A stretch of 64,000 nt of DNA, from positions 1 to 64,000 of the forward strand of contig NZ_CP053445.1 in assembly GCF_000769405.2 (NCBI RefSeq). The letters are read 5' to 3'. The position numbers were made by a program, and so were the translations under genes. Below the pieces are notes generated by a model, which was given only the letters and a program-made list of their open reading frames with translations, had not been told where the DNA came from and did not search any database. Positions 53,835 through 64,000 of this stretch are shown here, one piece after another; within the stretch, counting starts at the first letter, position 1, and each line of letters begins with the position of its first letter. This DNA comes from Rhizobium brockwellii (GTDB lineage: Bacteria > Pseudomonadota > Alphaproteobacteria > Rhizobiales > Rhizobiaceae).

Positions 53835-56800
53835 TTGTCGCAGCAGATCCGCGTCTTTAAGAATGCTCAGGTAGAAATTGGCCTGATAGCTGCCGATGAA
53901 GTCAATAAAAGACTTCAGGTCCACAGTCTATTTTTGGAAAGCGCGGGGAAGGTAGCTACATTCAGACTGCACGATAGTTTTTCAATCCCTGTTCTATTTC
54001 TTGAAGGTGGCAATAGTCGGTTCAAAACAGCTGTTGAACTTAGGGCCCTCGCCAGTGAGCTTGCCGCCGCAGTTGCCGCTGTGGCCGATGAACAATCCAA
54101 GGAACTGAAGCGCATAGCCCTTCGTGAGTTCGAGGAGGCGAAGGAAGCGTTGCGTGGGGTACTTCGATCCTTCCGGATAGAGATCTCGCAGGACGTGCAT
54201 GTTGATCAAACTTTCTTCAGTGTGCGCGCTATCGCTGGCGCTGCTTTGACGGTCGTCGCGCGCTTCGATGCAGATTGGTTCTTGGACGGGCAAAAGTCCG
54301 AGGGCAGGGCCCTATTCGACGTCAGTGGCAAAGCCGGTTTCGCCGTGATCGTGGGTGGAGCGACGACGGCAGCCTCCATCACACTGTCGGCTACGGTCAC
54401 TGGCCAAGCAGGAATCGAGATCGTTCCGTCCTTTGACCTGCCGCAAACAGCTTTTTTAGGGCTGCCAAAACTTGATCTTGGCTGGTCCTTGCCAATTGAC
54501 TTCAGCGCACTTGATTTCAGCGGCTTTTCGCCGCCAAGCTTCAATAAATTTGCCAGTTTCGCCCTCCCGGCCATCTCGGCTTTGGGCCGATCTCCATTTG
54601 AACTCGTCTGGCGAACGGCCACCCCAAACATGAACTTCACTATCGACGCGAATGGAAATCTGCTGATCAACAGCAGTGCGCCGGCAACTGCTGATTTGGT
54701 CCTAAAGACCAGCGCTCCCCAGGCAGTGGCCGTGCTCGAAGACTTCTCGTTTTCGCTCGACAAAGACAAGCTTTCCCTGGTGGGCATTGTCACCTTGAAC
54801 GCGGCCACACCGCCAGAGCCGATCACTTTGGATGTCGATAGCCCCTCGTTTCCGCTCGCCGTGCACTCACTCGACGTCGCCGCGAACGTCACGATTACGA
54901 TGAGCGGTAAGTACGATCTCGCCTCCGGCACGGTCTCCACGCCGCTATCGATTGCAGCGGAGCTTTCGTGGCCAAAGCTTCAGATCGTCTCAAGGTCTGA
55001 CCCCCGGACTTTCTTAACGCTGGACGTCGGCTATCATGTGACCAGCAATGTGGCGGACGGCAGTGTCTCTGGCCGGCTTTCCAAGCTGAGGATAGTTGAA
55101 CCCTACCCCGTTGATCTCATTTGCACGACCGGACAGGCTGCAATCGACGGGATCTTCCGACTTCTGTGCGCTTTCGATATCAGCGTCAAGGACCCGGGCT
55201 TCAGCAGCCTGATCAAACGTCTGGACGAGTTTGCTTCAGAAATAGCCGAATGGCTCGCCGAGCGCGCCGCATCAATCGGTGCATCGCTGGTCGACGCCGG
55301 CGAGTTCTTGTTCTCCGGCGCGAGCAAGATTTTCGAAGCGCTCCATGCCATGGTCAGCGCAGCCAACAAACATGTGGTTGTCGAGGTTCGGCTGGACGCT
55401 TCCAACTGGGCTATTCGGCAAATCCGAGTTGGGCTCGAGGGCGCTGCGGGCCTACCGATGAAACTCAGTGGCCCGGGACTGGCGGTCTCTATTCCGGGCG
55501 GATGGAGACCCGCACTCCTTGTAGATCTTTCGGAGAGCAGCCCGCTTTTTGCGCTGACAGTATGCCCGGCGGCCCTGAACGAACCGGCCTCGCTGTGGAC
55601 TGATCTCTGGCTGTCGCGCCCAAACGCGCCAACCGAACCGGTGCGCGACAGCAAGGCGACTGCAGGCACGCGACCGGATAGTCCGCTCATCCAGATCGAC
55701 GCCACCCTTAAGGCTTCGATCAAAGCAGTCGCTCTGGTGGCGCTTGAAGACGGCAAGATCTCCTTCTTTCGCACGATCGAAGATCCTCCGCTTGAGGAGG
55801 CTCTCACGCTCGACGGTGGTGGAGCGATCACTGTCGGCACCTTCACCAAGCGCCCAGTCCTTCGCAGTCCCACATTTGGCGACGCGGCCCCAGCGGACGT
55901 CATCTTGAAGGTCACGGTCGCGGCAGACGCGAAGGAGCGTCTCCTCCCCTTTCTCAGTGCGCCAGGCCCGTCTGACGGCGCTCCGCAAGGTGGTGGCTTA
56001 ATCGATAGCCTTGGGCAATATATCAAGGTCGGCGATGGTGGGCCGACGGTGGGCGTCGCAGACGGAAAGGTAAAGCTTGACCTACCGATCGTGGTCGGTC
56101 TCGGAAGCCTGAAGGCAAAGAGTTTTGTCAGTTTCGCCATCGATATCAGAACGCTGCAAGCGACGATTGGTGGTGACAGTACCGTCGTGATCGACGGACC
56201 GGAAGTGCGCTCCGCTCAACTTCTCGGCCTTGACGCAGCGATCCTGCCCGTCAAGAAGCTTTCGAAACCGGATGATAGTTTCCGCCAATTCACGCTTGAT
56301 TTCAGCCATGGCGGCGTTCGCTTGTCATTGGCCAAGGAGACAGCTCGCCTCGAGCTCTCCTACCGGCGTATTGCAAGTGGAGGAAGAGGTCTCGTTTTCA
56401 AGATCGACGACTTTGCCGTCGGCAAGGGCGGAATCGATCTTGAGGCGAAGGCTGACCCGGATATCCCGGTCAATCTGGCCGGTATCGAGGTTCCGTTTCG
56501 GTTTACCGAAGGCGGAGTATCAATCAAATCAAGCAGGCTGAATTCCTTCAACATCACAGGAAAGGGTCAACTTCCACCAGCACTGATTGGCGAGGCCAAC
56601 CTCACTGCATCGCTCGCGATGGGGATGCGAGACGGCAATCTGAGCTTTCAATCGGCAAGCGTGGTAATGGACAAGGGTGCCGACCCAATCGTGTCCCGGA
56701 CAACAAGATTTGCGCTCAGCCTGCAGAAGGTCGAACTGGACGCTTGGGACTTCGGCAATGATGGCATCCATTTTTGGTTTCTGGTTACCGGTTCTGCCCG

Positions 56801-59800
56801 CTTCTCCCCCGGATCGGGAGAATTTACCGATGGCTTGTTGAAAAACCTTTCAGATCTGGAGATCGTCTTTGACCAGGCGCCCCTGACAACGAATATCAGC
56901 GTTCTCAAAAGGCGCCTGCGCGATTTCAAGATCGCCGTCCGGCTGAAGAAGCAGATCAACTTCTTCAATCTCTTCAAATTCGAACTCCGAAGCTTCGGTT
57001 TCCATCCTGAGGTGGCGCGTTTCGCCAACAAACCGGCAGTGTCGATTTCCGGCCAACTCAATTTTGCCGACATGGGTGACGCGGTCAGCCCGAAGATCGA
57101 TTTTCACGATCTTTGGATCGCACCGCCGAAGCCAGGCACCTCTTTGCCGCAAATAGCCTTCGATGGGCTTGGCGTCGAAATGAAGCTCGGCGGCGCAAAA
57201 GTTGAAGCGACCGCTGTCACCGTCGATGGCATGTTGCCAACGCTCGCGCTGGATCCTGCCGTTCACTATCCCGATGGCATCACCATGGAGGGATTTCTCG
57301 CCAGCGGTCGGGTCATCGTCGATGGATGGGCGCCGATCGCCGGCGCGATGGGCTTCCTTGAAATCGGCAAGGCCGACGGAAGCCGCAAGCACTCCTTTTT
57401 CGTCTACGGTCAGGCCGAGCAGCTTTCCATCCCGATCCCAACGCCCATCGGAAATCTCTATCTGCGAGAGGTCGGGTTTGGCCTTGGTTTCCGTTATACC
57501 TTCGCCGGTCTCGTCGCCGCCGACCAGGTCAAGTCTCCTGAGCAACTGATCCAGGTGCTCGATGAGGTGTCGAAACGTCAAGGCGATCTTGCGAGCTTCC
57601 AAGCCTGGGCCCCGGAAATCGAAGGCGATCGCCTGACCCTTGCGATGCGGGCGCTCTTCACGACGCAATCAGCCACCGAGACAAATGAGTTGACGGAGGA
57701 AGAGCGGTACATCGCTAACCCGTTCCTCTTCGACATTGCGGCCGCCCTACGCTCTGACCTTACTTTCCTGATGACTGTTCGCGCATGGCTCAACACCAAC
57801 TACTACAGCTGGGTTCATGGCAAGCTTGATGATGCGACGGACAAAGTTACGACCACGAAGGAAAACATCCGATCCTCACCGCCCCTTCGGGGATATCTCT
57901 ATCTATCGGCACCGCGCAAAACCTTCCTGGGCCGGCTTATTGCCGACGGCACCGGATATTTGGGGGAAGACCCGCCGCTGAACCCGGTTCTCAAGTCAGC
58001 AATGCAGGGTGTCAGATGGTCTGCAACCATGCTGATCCAGCCTGGTCTCTTCCATTTCGAGATGGGCTGGCCATACGAGCTCGAAATCAAGTTCGAGGAC
58101 AAGACTGCCATTTCCGAAATGGCCATCACCATGCAGGGCGGTATGGTGTTTCGTATTGAAGACACGTCCATGCTTTACGGCGTTGCGTTCCGTGGATCAG
58201 GCTATGCACAGATCGGCGGCAAGATCGGCAACGATTCCTTCGGCGCCAGCGCGGTTGCAAGGGCCGACTTCCAGATCGACGGCAAGTTCATCGCCTATAT
58301 TCCGGTGGCCAATCCAAAAAACACTTTGTTCTACGGGGCCATTTCCTTTTCGACGACCTTGTCGATCAGGATCGACGTCTGGCTGAGGATCAAGATCTTC
58401 GGCGGTTCGATCTCATTCTCAGTGCACCTCTCCTTCAGCCAGACTTTGACGCTTGCACTGGAGCTTGCCGCAAGTCCGACGTCCCTTGGTGGACGTGGCG
58501 CTGCCACCCTGAGCTTTTCGGCCTTCGGCCGCACGGCCCGGGTGGGTGCTTCCTTCGCATTCAACGAAGGAAAGCTTGAAGAGGCGCGCCAGCAGGTTCA
58601 ACGTTTTCTGACGATCGGGCTCGGGGTCGTCACGCCTGATCCCGCCAAGGGCCTGCAGCCGCCGGCCGCCACAACCGCGCCCCAACAGGCAAGCGAGGAC
58701 ATCAATAATGCGGTTGATGACCGCCACGAACTGGTCCAGGCTCTTCTGGACACTGTTCCTGTCGCCGTCATCGATCAGCCGTCGTTTTGGGCGGTGCTGT
58801 TCGAGATCCCGGCTTCCCGACGCATCGACCCAGAACGTCGGGACTTCGTGATGCAATTCATTCCTCGGGACCATACAGCGGGTATCGATCTTCCCAAGGA
58901 AAAACCCGGCACAACTTTCTACGCACCGGCCGCCGCCTCTTCAAAGGACCAACCATCAGAGCCGAAGGCTACAACTGTCATCGATTATCGGATTGATGGC
59001 CTGACAATGTCACTGATGAATCTCAGGCCCAATGGTAGCGTGTCCACGGCAACCGAATACAGTGCCGATCAGGACGCCACCGTCGCTGTAGTCGCCGCCA
59101 CTGCCGAGTCGGCCGGAGGCCGCTTCAAGCTCTATCATCTGCTGCACGAGTGCTTTCTCGCTGTCGACAAGAAGAATGGGAAGTACGTTCGGCGCGCAGA
59201 CGACAAACTATTCGATGGCGATCTGTATGAGCCCCCGGCAATCGAAATTGATGCGAAACCGAAGCGGCTTCCCGATGACAGTGCGCAGGCCACGGAAGCG
59301 CTGCGCGACGCTGGTCGGCGACAATTGCCCCTCGTCAACGCCACCCCAAAACAGGGCGTTCCAACGGTTTCCGACTATGCGCGTGAGGTGGAGGAGAGAC
59401 GCTCCAACATCATCGCCGCCATTGCCGAAAGTGCAGCAGCATTGGCTGCAAATGTCGTTGTCGAAAAGAAGCCTGACAATTCCACCGTGTATCGCTGGCC
59501 CGACCGGCAAATTGGCATCGACGCGCGCGATTTCGGGCTGACATTCCAGGTGAGCGACCACGAGATCGCCGACCTGTTTACCGAGGAGGGGAAAGATCTC
59601 CCACCGAAATCCAATTTTACCATCAAGGCTAGAACAGCCAAGGCAGCGGATACCCCCCAGCCTGGACTCGGGAAACCGGTTCGGCTGCTCAATCCCCTGA
59701 ACCGCTTTTTTGCGGCTCAAAACCCGACGCTGGCCGGCGCCCTTGCCCGTCTCACCAAAGACGGGATTGCGCTCGATTGGGATCTGGAGCCGCCGTGGAG

Positions 59801-62800
59801 CAGGTCGTCCGGGCCTTACAACGACCCTGAATTTCTCGCTCGCTACTATCTGGTCCGTCGTGAAGTCATTGGACAAAACGGTACAGACGCGCGTTATCCC
59901 GCGGTTGAGTTCAAGGTCAAGGCGAGTGCCCCGGAACGGCGCGTTTTGGACAATGGCAAGGTCAAGATCGAGCGCTTGCGACATGCCGCCCATTTGGTTG
60001 ATACCCTGGACGACATCGTTGCCATAGATAAGGGCGGGATCAACCTAGCCGATGCGATCTTGCAGCGTGGCGAGGATCCCTTCGCGGTCTGGTCTGCTCT
60101 CGGCCCTGACCATCGCCCTGACACGTTGCTATACACGGTAACGCCGGTCGATCTTGCTGGTTCACGCGCCCAGCCGACGCCAATAGTCTATAAGGTGACG
60201 GAGCCAGGCCTGGCGAGCAAACCGCTTGCGAAGGTCGAGGTGATCTTCCGCTACAGCAAAATGCCCACTCAGGCCAATCTCTCGACCGGCGATCTAGAAT
60301 TGTTTCTCCGGATTGATGATCCTATCGTTCGCCAGACGAAGGACGAGGCCACCCTTCCCCCGAACGGAAGTCGCTATAAAATCCGATTCAGGCGCGAGGT
60401 CGCGATACCAGGCGGGTCTTTTGGGGTTGATGCTCTTACCCAAGCGCGTACGCGTCCGTCACCGGACGACTTCGCACAACCTCTTCGTCCTGGAGACTAC
60501 GAAATCACTGTCTCTATGAAGGCTGGTGACACGGTGCTCCGCGACGATCCCGATGGGATTGGCCGTCCATTTACGGCGGCCGAGCGTTTTCAACCGCTGC
60601 AGATCGCGACCAGGGCCCCCGGATCGAATCCAGTCAGAGGCGACGCCCACTTTTTTGTCGAGGTTGGGAATCTCGACGACCTCAAGAAGTTGCTCACCGG
60701 AACGCCGACGGATCTCGTTGGCTACCGCGCGGCGGTTCAGCGGGTGGAATTGCCGGCCCCTGCCGGCGCGCCTTCTCCGCTCAGGATCACGTCGCCCTGG
60801 TGCCCTGCCGATCTTGCCCTGTTGGTGCACAATGATCAGACAAAAGAGAGCATCGAAGCGTTGCCCGTCGAGACGATGGTCGAAGTCTTCGAGCACCCGC
60901 GTGATTTGACCTTCAACGCCCTGGACTTCGAGGACCTGGACGGCGAAGCAGGTCGCCTTGACATTTTCCATCCCCTTCCCGGACAATCTCTCGCTGATCT
61001 TGTCACCGCAATCGATCCGGTCAGGGGGCCAAAAGGCAAAACGGCGTCGCCATCATCGCCGATCCGGCGCCTCATCGACCCGGCTCGTCGGACGGCGACA
61101 CGCGTGCGCTGGAACTCGCGCCCGGTTAGCTCCAGCACCTATTTAAGCGCGGTCAGCCCGACATTATATCACCGATTGATTGGCGGCTTCGATGTCTTCG
61201 AGACCGATCTTTCCGAATTGGCTCGCCTGCACGATCTGCCTGACTACGCACGCGCCATCGCCCGGGTGCAGCGGTTGCCGGACGATCAACTGGGTCTCGA
61301 TCCCAGCGAGATCATCGATTTCGAAAAAGTCGAGGCACACTACCCGAGCGAGGCGCAGCAATTTCGCGCCAGCAATCCGCGTGGCGGCGGCGAGCGAGCA
61401 CCATGGTTTTCGACGGCCGATACGCTTTTACAGTGGCCTATGCTTATGCTGCGGCGCTTTGTCCTTTCGACGCCGCCGGATGCGGACTTGATGCCATTGT
61501 TCGAGCGCGGCAGACCGGCCCTAATCCGTGTTCGGATAACATTGCCTGCGGTAGAGCTCGATGGCGGCCGGAAATTCTCCGGAAACGTCAAACTTGTCTC
61601 AGCCGGCGTCGAGGCCAAACAAAGTACGGAAGATCCTCGCTATTGGACCTTTGAAAACAAAAATGGTTGGCCGCCATCGCACGTCACTGAACTGCTGCGA
61701 AATCTCTGCTGGGAGCCGGCTGATGGCGAGGAGGCGTCGCTGGCTGATGATGCCTACAGTCAAGACCCGTCGCTCTTTTCGGCTGTTGAGTTTTCCGTCG
61801 GCGCCGGACCCGCAGGCGATCTTCCCGAAGTGACGTTCAAGGCCAGCCTCAACCCCCAACTTCATCCGTTTCTCGCCGATGTCATCGACCGGCTTCGCTT
61901 CGACACATCCAACGGTCCGCTCTATCGCCGATATTCACCAGTGCTCGACGGCGCGCCTCCGACCAAGGCGAGATCGCTTGCGGATTTCATGAACGAACGG
62001 CCAGCAGATCGCGACCCATATGGATGGGCACTGCTGAGAACCCTTGGCCTTGCAACCGGGATCAAGCTGTTCGACCTCGAGCGAACTGACTACGTCGCGG
62101 CAAAGGACGCATTGCTACTGATCAATTCGGCGCTTGAGGCCGTTGCCGCCGTATATTTGCCGAAGGACACGATTGGACGACTCGGCCAGCCCTTCGTCGA
62201 GGTCATGGCAAGCGCCGACGGGCTGCACGCGATGTCATCGTTTGATTCCGGCGTACCGGTAGCGACTGCGCAGGACGCAACAAAACTGATCGCCGAAAAA
62301 GGACTTTCATTGGTTCAAATCGCGCTGAGGCCGCGCACGGAGGGTCTCGTGTCGGCACTCTTCGTAGGATATGTCCTCGTCGAATGCACCGGCGGGGACA
62401 GCACGGTCAAGACCATACCTTTGCCGGAGGTTGGCGCCCCATTTGCCGCCGCCTTGCTGGAATGTATCGACATCTCTGGCGGGCTCTCGGGAGGACAGCC
62501 GATGCTCGTCGGCGTCGGCGACCCAGTGGTCTTAGCGGCCATGTCACCGGGAGCACCCTTGCCGCAGACGTTTGAGGTGACCCATGCGGTCCGAGGGCCG
62601 GCGGCCCTCATCCGTGTTACCGTGGTTGGCACTGGGGATGCCGCTTCGCTCATCAACGATTGGCAGGCTGCAACGAAGGACGATCCGCATTTCAATGTGA
62701 AGGCTGTGCTGAAGCCGTCAGCAGTTGACTTGCTTGATGCTCCCGCAAACCCGATCCCCGACAGTGCACCTGAGCCCTTTGAGCGCTTCGCTCCACTGAG

Positions 62801-64000
62801 CGGGGCGGTCCTCAACGTCCTGCTCTATGGGGCTGACCACGTGCCAACGCGCCCTCAGTCGCGTGATTCCATACCTAGTTTCCTGAAACTTGCCAAAAGG
62901 AAGGGCCTTGTCGAACCCGAGACCGACACCTCAGACCAGGCGGGACGAGACCGCCGCGGCGCGCGGCTTGCCGACCTTCACGCTTACACCGCCCGCTTCA
63001 TCGCCCATGGCTCGGCAACACCTATCAAGAAGGATGGGGTCCCATTCGCCGTGCCGTTTGCGCTCGCGATGGTCACACGCCACAATCCATGGCGCATTGC
63101 TCCGACCAGCGATGGGGTCGTGGATATGCTTCTCGTTCATGACGACAACTGGGCAAGACGCCGCCGGTACGTCGTGCGGCCTTTCGGCCGATACGAGAAC
63201 CTGGCGAATGCCGTGGCCGCGGGTGCAATTGTCCCGGGCGACGAAACCGCGAAGGTCGTCAGCAGCGTGATTAGCCCGAACCTGAGAGACATAGCCGCCG
63301 GGGCCGAAACTTTTGCAGATCGCAGCATCGATATCACCCTGCCGCGTACCCATCTGGTGCTTGCTCCGACATTTCTCTCCGCACAGCGCCTCGATGTCGT
63401 CGACATATCCGATGTGGAATATATCGAACTCAAACGCAACGGCGCGACGACGGTTGACGCTGCAATGGAGGCTCGGCGACAAGCGGGACGCAAGATGGAG
63501 TTCGTCCTTGCCCGCCATCCCGAAGAAATTTTGTCGGAAGGAAACCGCCAGGTCGCGGATGGTTATCAATTCGATGGTCTGGGGCTGCAGTTCTTCCGGG
63601 AATATGCGTCTCCAAGCTGGGCCCGAGGTCTGAAAGATAAGGGAGCGATTTGGATCGGCGACGATGCCGCACTCGTGCCGATGCTCGGTCGCCCGGCCAG
63701 ACCTGCGCCCTTGCCAATTTCGTTTGATGGCAGCTCTTTCACAGAATTGAGGCAATCCGAAGCCATGGGCAAGATGCGCGCCTATCATGGCACACTCCCA
63801 GACCGGATCGTGGATGGTTGGCGGGGAATCGTTTCGGTCCGAACGGCAGACATTCCCTACTTCTACCGCACACACGCGGTTGCCCACGTGGGTGCCGGCG
63901 TGGTTGTTTCTGATGCCGCAGCCGCCACTGTTCCAGAAGGTCGCGCTGTCCCCCGCCTGCCTTGGGCTCCTGCTCCTTGGGAAGCGGTCGGAGCCCCGCA
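53835..64000 (+). CDS. Giant uncharacterised protein, at least 3,388 residues, truncated by the window end
   Basis: A single open frame from a TTG at 53835 (GGGGGA seven bases upstream; the in-frame stop TGA is at 53829) to the last base, with no stop; it ends in mid-codon. First in-frame ATG is some 800 bases later. No signal peptide. Residues about 70-115 look coiled-coil ('ELAAAVAAVADEQSKELKR'). The rest is largely beta-strand-like sequence, e.g. repeated aromatic/Gly strands around 1510-1580 ('SVHLSFSQTLTLALELAAS', 'ATLSFSAFGRTARVGASF'). I do not recognise a family. Reading frame is supported by sensible composition throughout; long minus-strand frames here are shadows. Neighbours: amidase gene divergent, 192 bases away. 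Structural, adhesin or injection-apparatus roles are all conceivable. Confidence 0.88.
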   Translation, partial: MSQQIRVFKNAQVEIGLIAADEVNKRLQVHSLFLESAGKVATFRLHDSFSIPVLFLEGGNSRFKTAVELRALASELAAAVAAVADEQSKELKRIALREFEEAKEALRGVLRSFRIEISQDVHVDQTFFSVRAIAGAALTVVARFDADWFLDGQKSEGRALFDVSGKAGFAVIVGGATTAASITLSATVTGQAGIEIVPSFDLPQTAFLGLPKLDLGWSLPIDFSALDFSGFSPPSFNKFASFALPAISALGRSPFELVWRTATPNMNFTIDANGNLLINSSAPATADLVLKTSAPQAVAVLEDFSFSLDKDKLSLVGIVTLNAATPPEPITLDVDSPSFPLAVHSLDVAANVTITMSGKYDLASGTVSTPLSIAAELSWPKLQIVSRSDPRTFLTLDVGYHVTSNVADGSVSGRLSKLRIVEPYPVDLICTTGQAAIDGIFRLLCAFDISVKDPGFSSLIKRLDEFASEIAEWLAERAASIGASLVDAGEFLFSGASKIFEALHAMVSAANKHVVVEVRLDASNWAIRQIRVGLEGAAGLPMKLSGPGLAVSIPGGWRPALLVDLSESSPLFALTVCPAALNEPASLWTDLWLSRPNAPTEPVRDSKATAGTRPDSPLIQIDATLKASIKAVALVALEDGKISFFRTIEDPPLEEALTLDGGGAITVGTFTKRPVLRSPTFGDAAPADVILKVTVAADAKERLLPFLSAPGPSDGAPQGGGLIDSLGQYIKVGDGGPTVGVADGKVKLDLPIVVGLGSLKAKSFVSFAIDIRTLQATIGGDSTVVIDGPEVRSAQLLGLDAAILPVKKLSKPDDSFRQFTLDFSHGGVRLSLAKETARLELSYRRIASGGRGLVFKIDDFAVGKGGIDLEAKADPDIPVNLAGIEVPFRFTEGGVSIKSSRLNSFNITGKGQLPPALIGEANLTASLAMGMRDGNLSFQSASVVMDKGADPIVSRTTRFALSLQKVELDAWDFGNDGIHFWFLVTGSARFSPGSGEFTDGLLKNLSDLEIVFDQAPLTTNISVLKRRLRDFKIAVRLKKQINFFNLFKFELRSFGFHPEVARFANKPAVSISGQLNFADMGDAVSPKIDFHDLWIAPPKPGTSLPQIAFDGLGVEMKLGGAKVEATAVTVDGMLPTLALDPAVHYPDGITMEGFLASGRVIVDGWAPIAGAMGFLEIGKADGSRKHSFFVYGQAEQLSIPIPTPIGNLYLREVGFGLGFRYTFAGLVAADQVKSPEQLIQVLDEVSKRQGDLASFQAWAPEIEGDRLTLAMRALFTTQSATETNELTEEERYIANPFLFDIAAALRSDLTFLMTVRAWLNTNYYSWVHGKLDDATDKVTTTKENIRSSPPLRGYLYLSAPRKTFLGRLIADGTGYLGEDPPLNPVLKSAMQGVRWSATMLIQPGLFHFEMGWPYELEIKFEDKTAISEMAITMQGGMVFRIEDTSMLYGVAFRGSGYAQIGGKIGNDSFGASAVARADFQIDGKFIAYIPVANPKNTLFYGAISFSTTLSIRIDVWLRIKIFGGSISFSVHLSFSQTLTLALELAASPTSLGGRGAATLSFSAFGRTARVGASFAFNEGKLEEARQQVQRFLTIGLGVVTPDPAKGLQPPAATTAPQQASEDINNAVDDRHELVQALLDTVPVAVIDQPSFWAVLFEIPASRRIDPERRDFVMQFIPRDHTAGIDLPKEKPGTTFYAPAAASSKDQPSEPKATTVIDYRIDGLTMSLMNLRPNGSVSTATEYSADQDATVAVVAATAESAGGRFKLYHLLHECFLAVDKKNGKYVRRADDKLFDGDLYEPPAIEIDAKPKRLPDDSAQATEALRDAGRRQLPLVNATPKQGVPTVSDYAREVEERRSNIIAAIAESAAALAANVVVEKKPDNSTVYRWPDRQIGIDARDFGLTFQVSDHEIADLFTEEGKDLPPKSNFTIKARTAKAADTPQPGLGKPVRLLNPLNRFFAAQNPTLAGALARLTKDGIALDWDLEPPWSRSSGPYNDPEFLARYYLVRREVIGQNGTDARYPAVEFKVKASAPERRVLDNGKVKIERLRHAAHLVDTLDDIVAIDKGGINLADAILQRGEDPFAVWSALGPDHRPDTLLYTVTPVDLAGSRAQPTPIVYKVTEPGLASKPLAKVEVIFRYSKMPTQANLSTGDLELFLRIDDPIVRQTKDEATLPPNGSRYKIRFRREVAIPGGSFGVDALTQARTRPSPDDFAQPLRPGDYEITVSMKAGDTVLRDDPDGIGRPFTAAERFQPLQIATRAPGSNPVRGDAHFFVEVGNLDDLKKLLTGTPTDLVGYRAAVQRVELPAPAGAPSPLRITSPWCPADLALLVHNDQTKESIEALPVETMVEVFEHPRDLTFNALDFEDLDGEAGRLDIFHPLPGQSLADLVTAIDPVRGPKGKTASPSSPIRRLIDPARRTATRVRWNSRPVSSSTYLSAVSPTLYHRLIGGFDVFETDLSELARLHDLPDYARAIARVQRLPDDQLGLDPSEIIDFEKVEAHYPSEAQQFRASNPRGGGERAPWFSTADTLLQWPMLMLRRFVLSTPPDADLMPLFERGRPALIRVRITLPAVELDGGRKFSGNVKLVSAGVEAKQSTEDPRYWTFENKNGWPPSHVTELLRNLCWEPADGEEASLADDAYSQDPSLFSAVEFSVGAGPAGDLPEVTFKASLNPQLHPFLADVIDRLRFDTSNGPLYRRYSPVLDGAPPTKARSLADFMNERPADRDPYGWALLRTLGLATGIKLFDLERTDYVAAKDALLLINSALEAVAAVYLPKDTIGRLGQPFVEVMASADGLHAMSSFDSGVPVATAQDATKLIAEKGLSLVQIALRPRTEGLVSALFVGYVLVECTGGDSTVKTIPLPEVGAPFAAALLECIDISGGLSGGQPMLVGVGDPVVLAAMSPGAPLPQTFEVTHAVRGPAALIRVTVVGTGDAASLINDWQAATKDDPHFNVKAVLKPSAVDLLDAPANPIPDSAPEPFERFAPLSGAVLNVLLYGADHVPTRPQSRDSIPSFLKLAKRKGLVEPETDTSDQAGRDRRGARLADLHAYTARFIAHGSATPIKKDGVPFAVPFALAMVTRHNPWRIAPTSDGVVDMLLVHDDNWARRRRYVVRPFGRYENLANAVAAGAIVPGDETAKVVSSVISPNLRDIAAGAETFADRSIDITLPRTHLVLAPTFLSAQRLDVVDISDVEYIELKRNGATTVDAAMEARRQAGRKMEFVLARHPEEILSEGNRQVADGYQFDGLGLQFFREYASPSWARGLKDKGAIWIGDDAALVPMLGRPARPAPLPISFDGSSFTELRQSEAMGKMRAYHGTLPDRIVDGWRGIVSVRTADIPYFYRTHAVAHVGAGVVVSDAAAATVPEGRAVPRLPWAPAPWEAVGAP

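Noticed and set aside
55103..56140. 345-codon minus-strand frame, and similar long minus frames up to 63887
   Set aside because: Antisense to the giant open frame; Ser/Arg/Pro-rich shadow composition.
1..64000. CRISPR arrays, insertion sequences, type VI or conjugation genes
   Set aside because: No regularly spaced repeats, transposase motifs, VgrG/Hcp-like or tra/virB-like genes were seen in the window.

Overview
The window starts at the first base of a repA gene and runs into a repABC replication-partition operon, the standard backbone of large plasmids and chromids of Rhizobiales. The repABC operon, a protein of the rhizobial RHE_PE00001 (DUF1612) type, an imuA-imuB-dnaE2 cassette behind a GAAC-N7-GAAC LexA box (the alphaproteobacterial SOS box), DUF1127 small proteins and high GC content all point to a Rhizobium, Agrobacterium or Ensifer-like alphaproteobacterium. 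The window is probably the start of a large plasmid numbered from repA.

Layout. 1-3.7 kb: repA, repB and repC, with a convincing antisense RNA between repB and repC and a 17/18 direct repeat in the repA-repB gap and after repC. 3.9-9.7 kb: nuclease-like and unknown genes (two PD-(D/E)XK proteins in tandem, a HEPN-motif protein, and an unknown gene followed by an Mrr-type nuclease). 9.7-14.3 kb: tyrosine recombinase, RHE_PE00001-family protein, an unknown 500-residue protein, an atypical tRNA-like gene with its own terminator, and a decayed second copy of the RHE_PE00001 3' end. 14.4-36.1 kb: dense defence island. It holds a HamA/HamB-like nuclease and Ski2-type helicase pair, a convergent AddA/AddB-like pair, a complete type III CBASS operon (NucC, TRIP13-like Cap6, HORMA Cap7, CD-NTase) with a divergent CapW-type WYL regulator, a Septu pair (PtuA/PtuB), a DUF2235 hydrolase, an unknown gene coupled to an Mrr-like nuclease, and a protein with a Vsr-like nuclease end.

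36.5-46.1 kb is a DNA-damage and stress block: a DnaQ-like exonuclease; a DUF1127 gene behind a candidate EcfG promoter, followed by a four-hairpin CCUCCUCCC ('cuckoo'-type) small RNA; dinB; an SRAP (YedK/HMCES) gene; a small Cys-rich protein; and LexA-box-controlled imuA-imuB-dnaE2. 46.5-49.4 kb is a tetrapyrrole block: a HemB paralogue in which both Schiff-base lysines are glutamates, a HemC paralogue that keeps its cofactor cysteine, and a convergent normal hemB. 49.8-51.5 kb is a GMC-type flavin oxidoreductase. From 52 kb to the right edge come a secreted small protein, a membrane-anchored NlpC/P60-like amidase, and a divergent giant gene of at least 3,388 codons that is still open at the window end.

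The strongest candidates for undescribed biology are the Lys-to-Glu HemB paralogue paired with a HemC paralogue, the giant ORF with its divergent membrane-bound amidase, the HamAB-like/AddAB-like assembly, and two similar 'unknown protein plus Mrr-like nuclease' modules. All functional calls rest on motifs read by eye; no database search was run.
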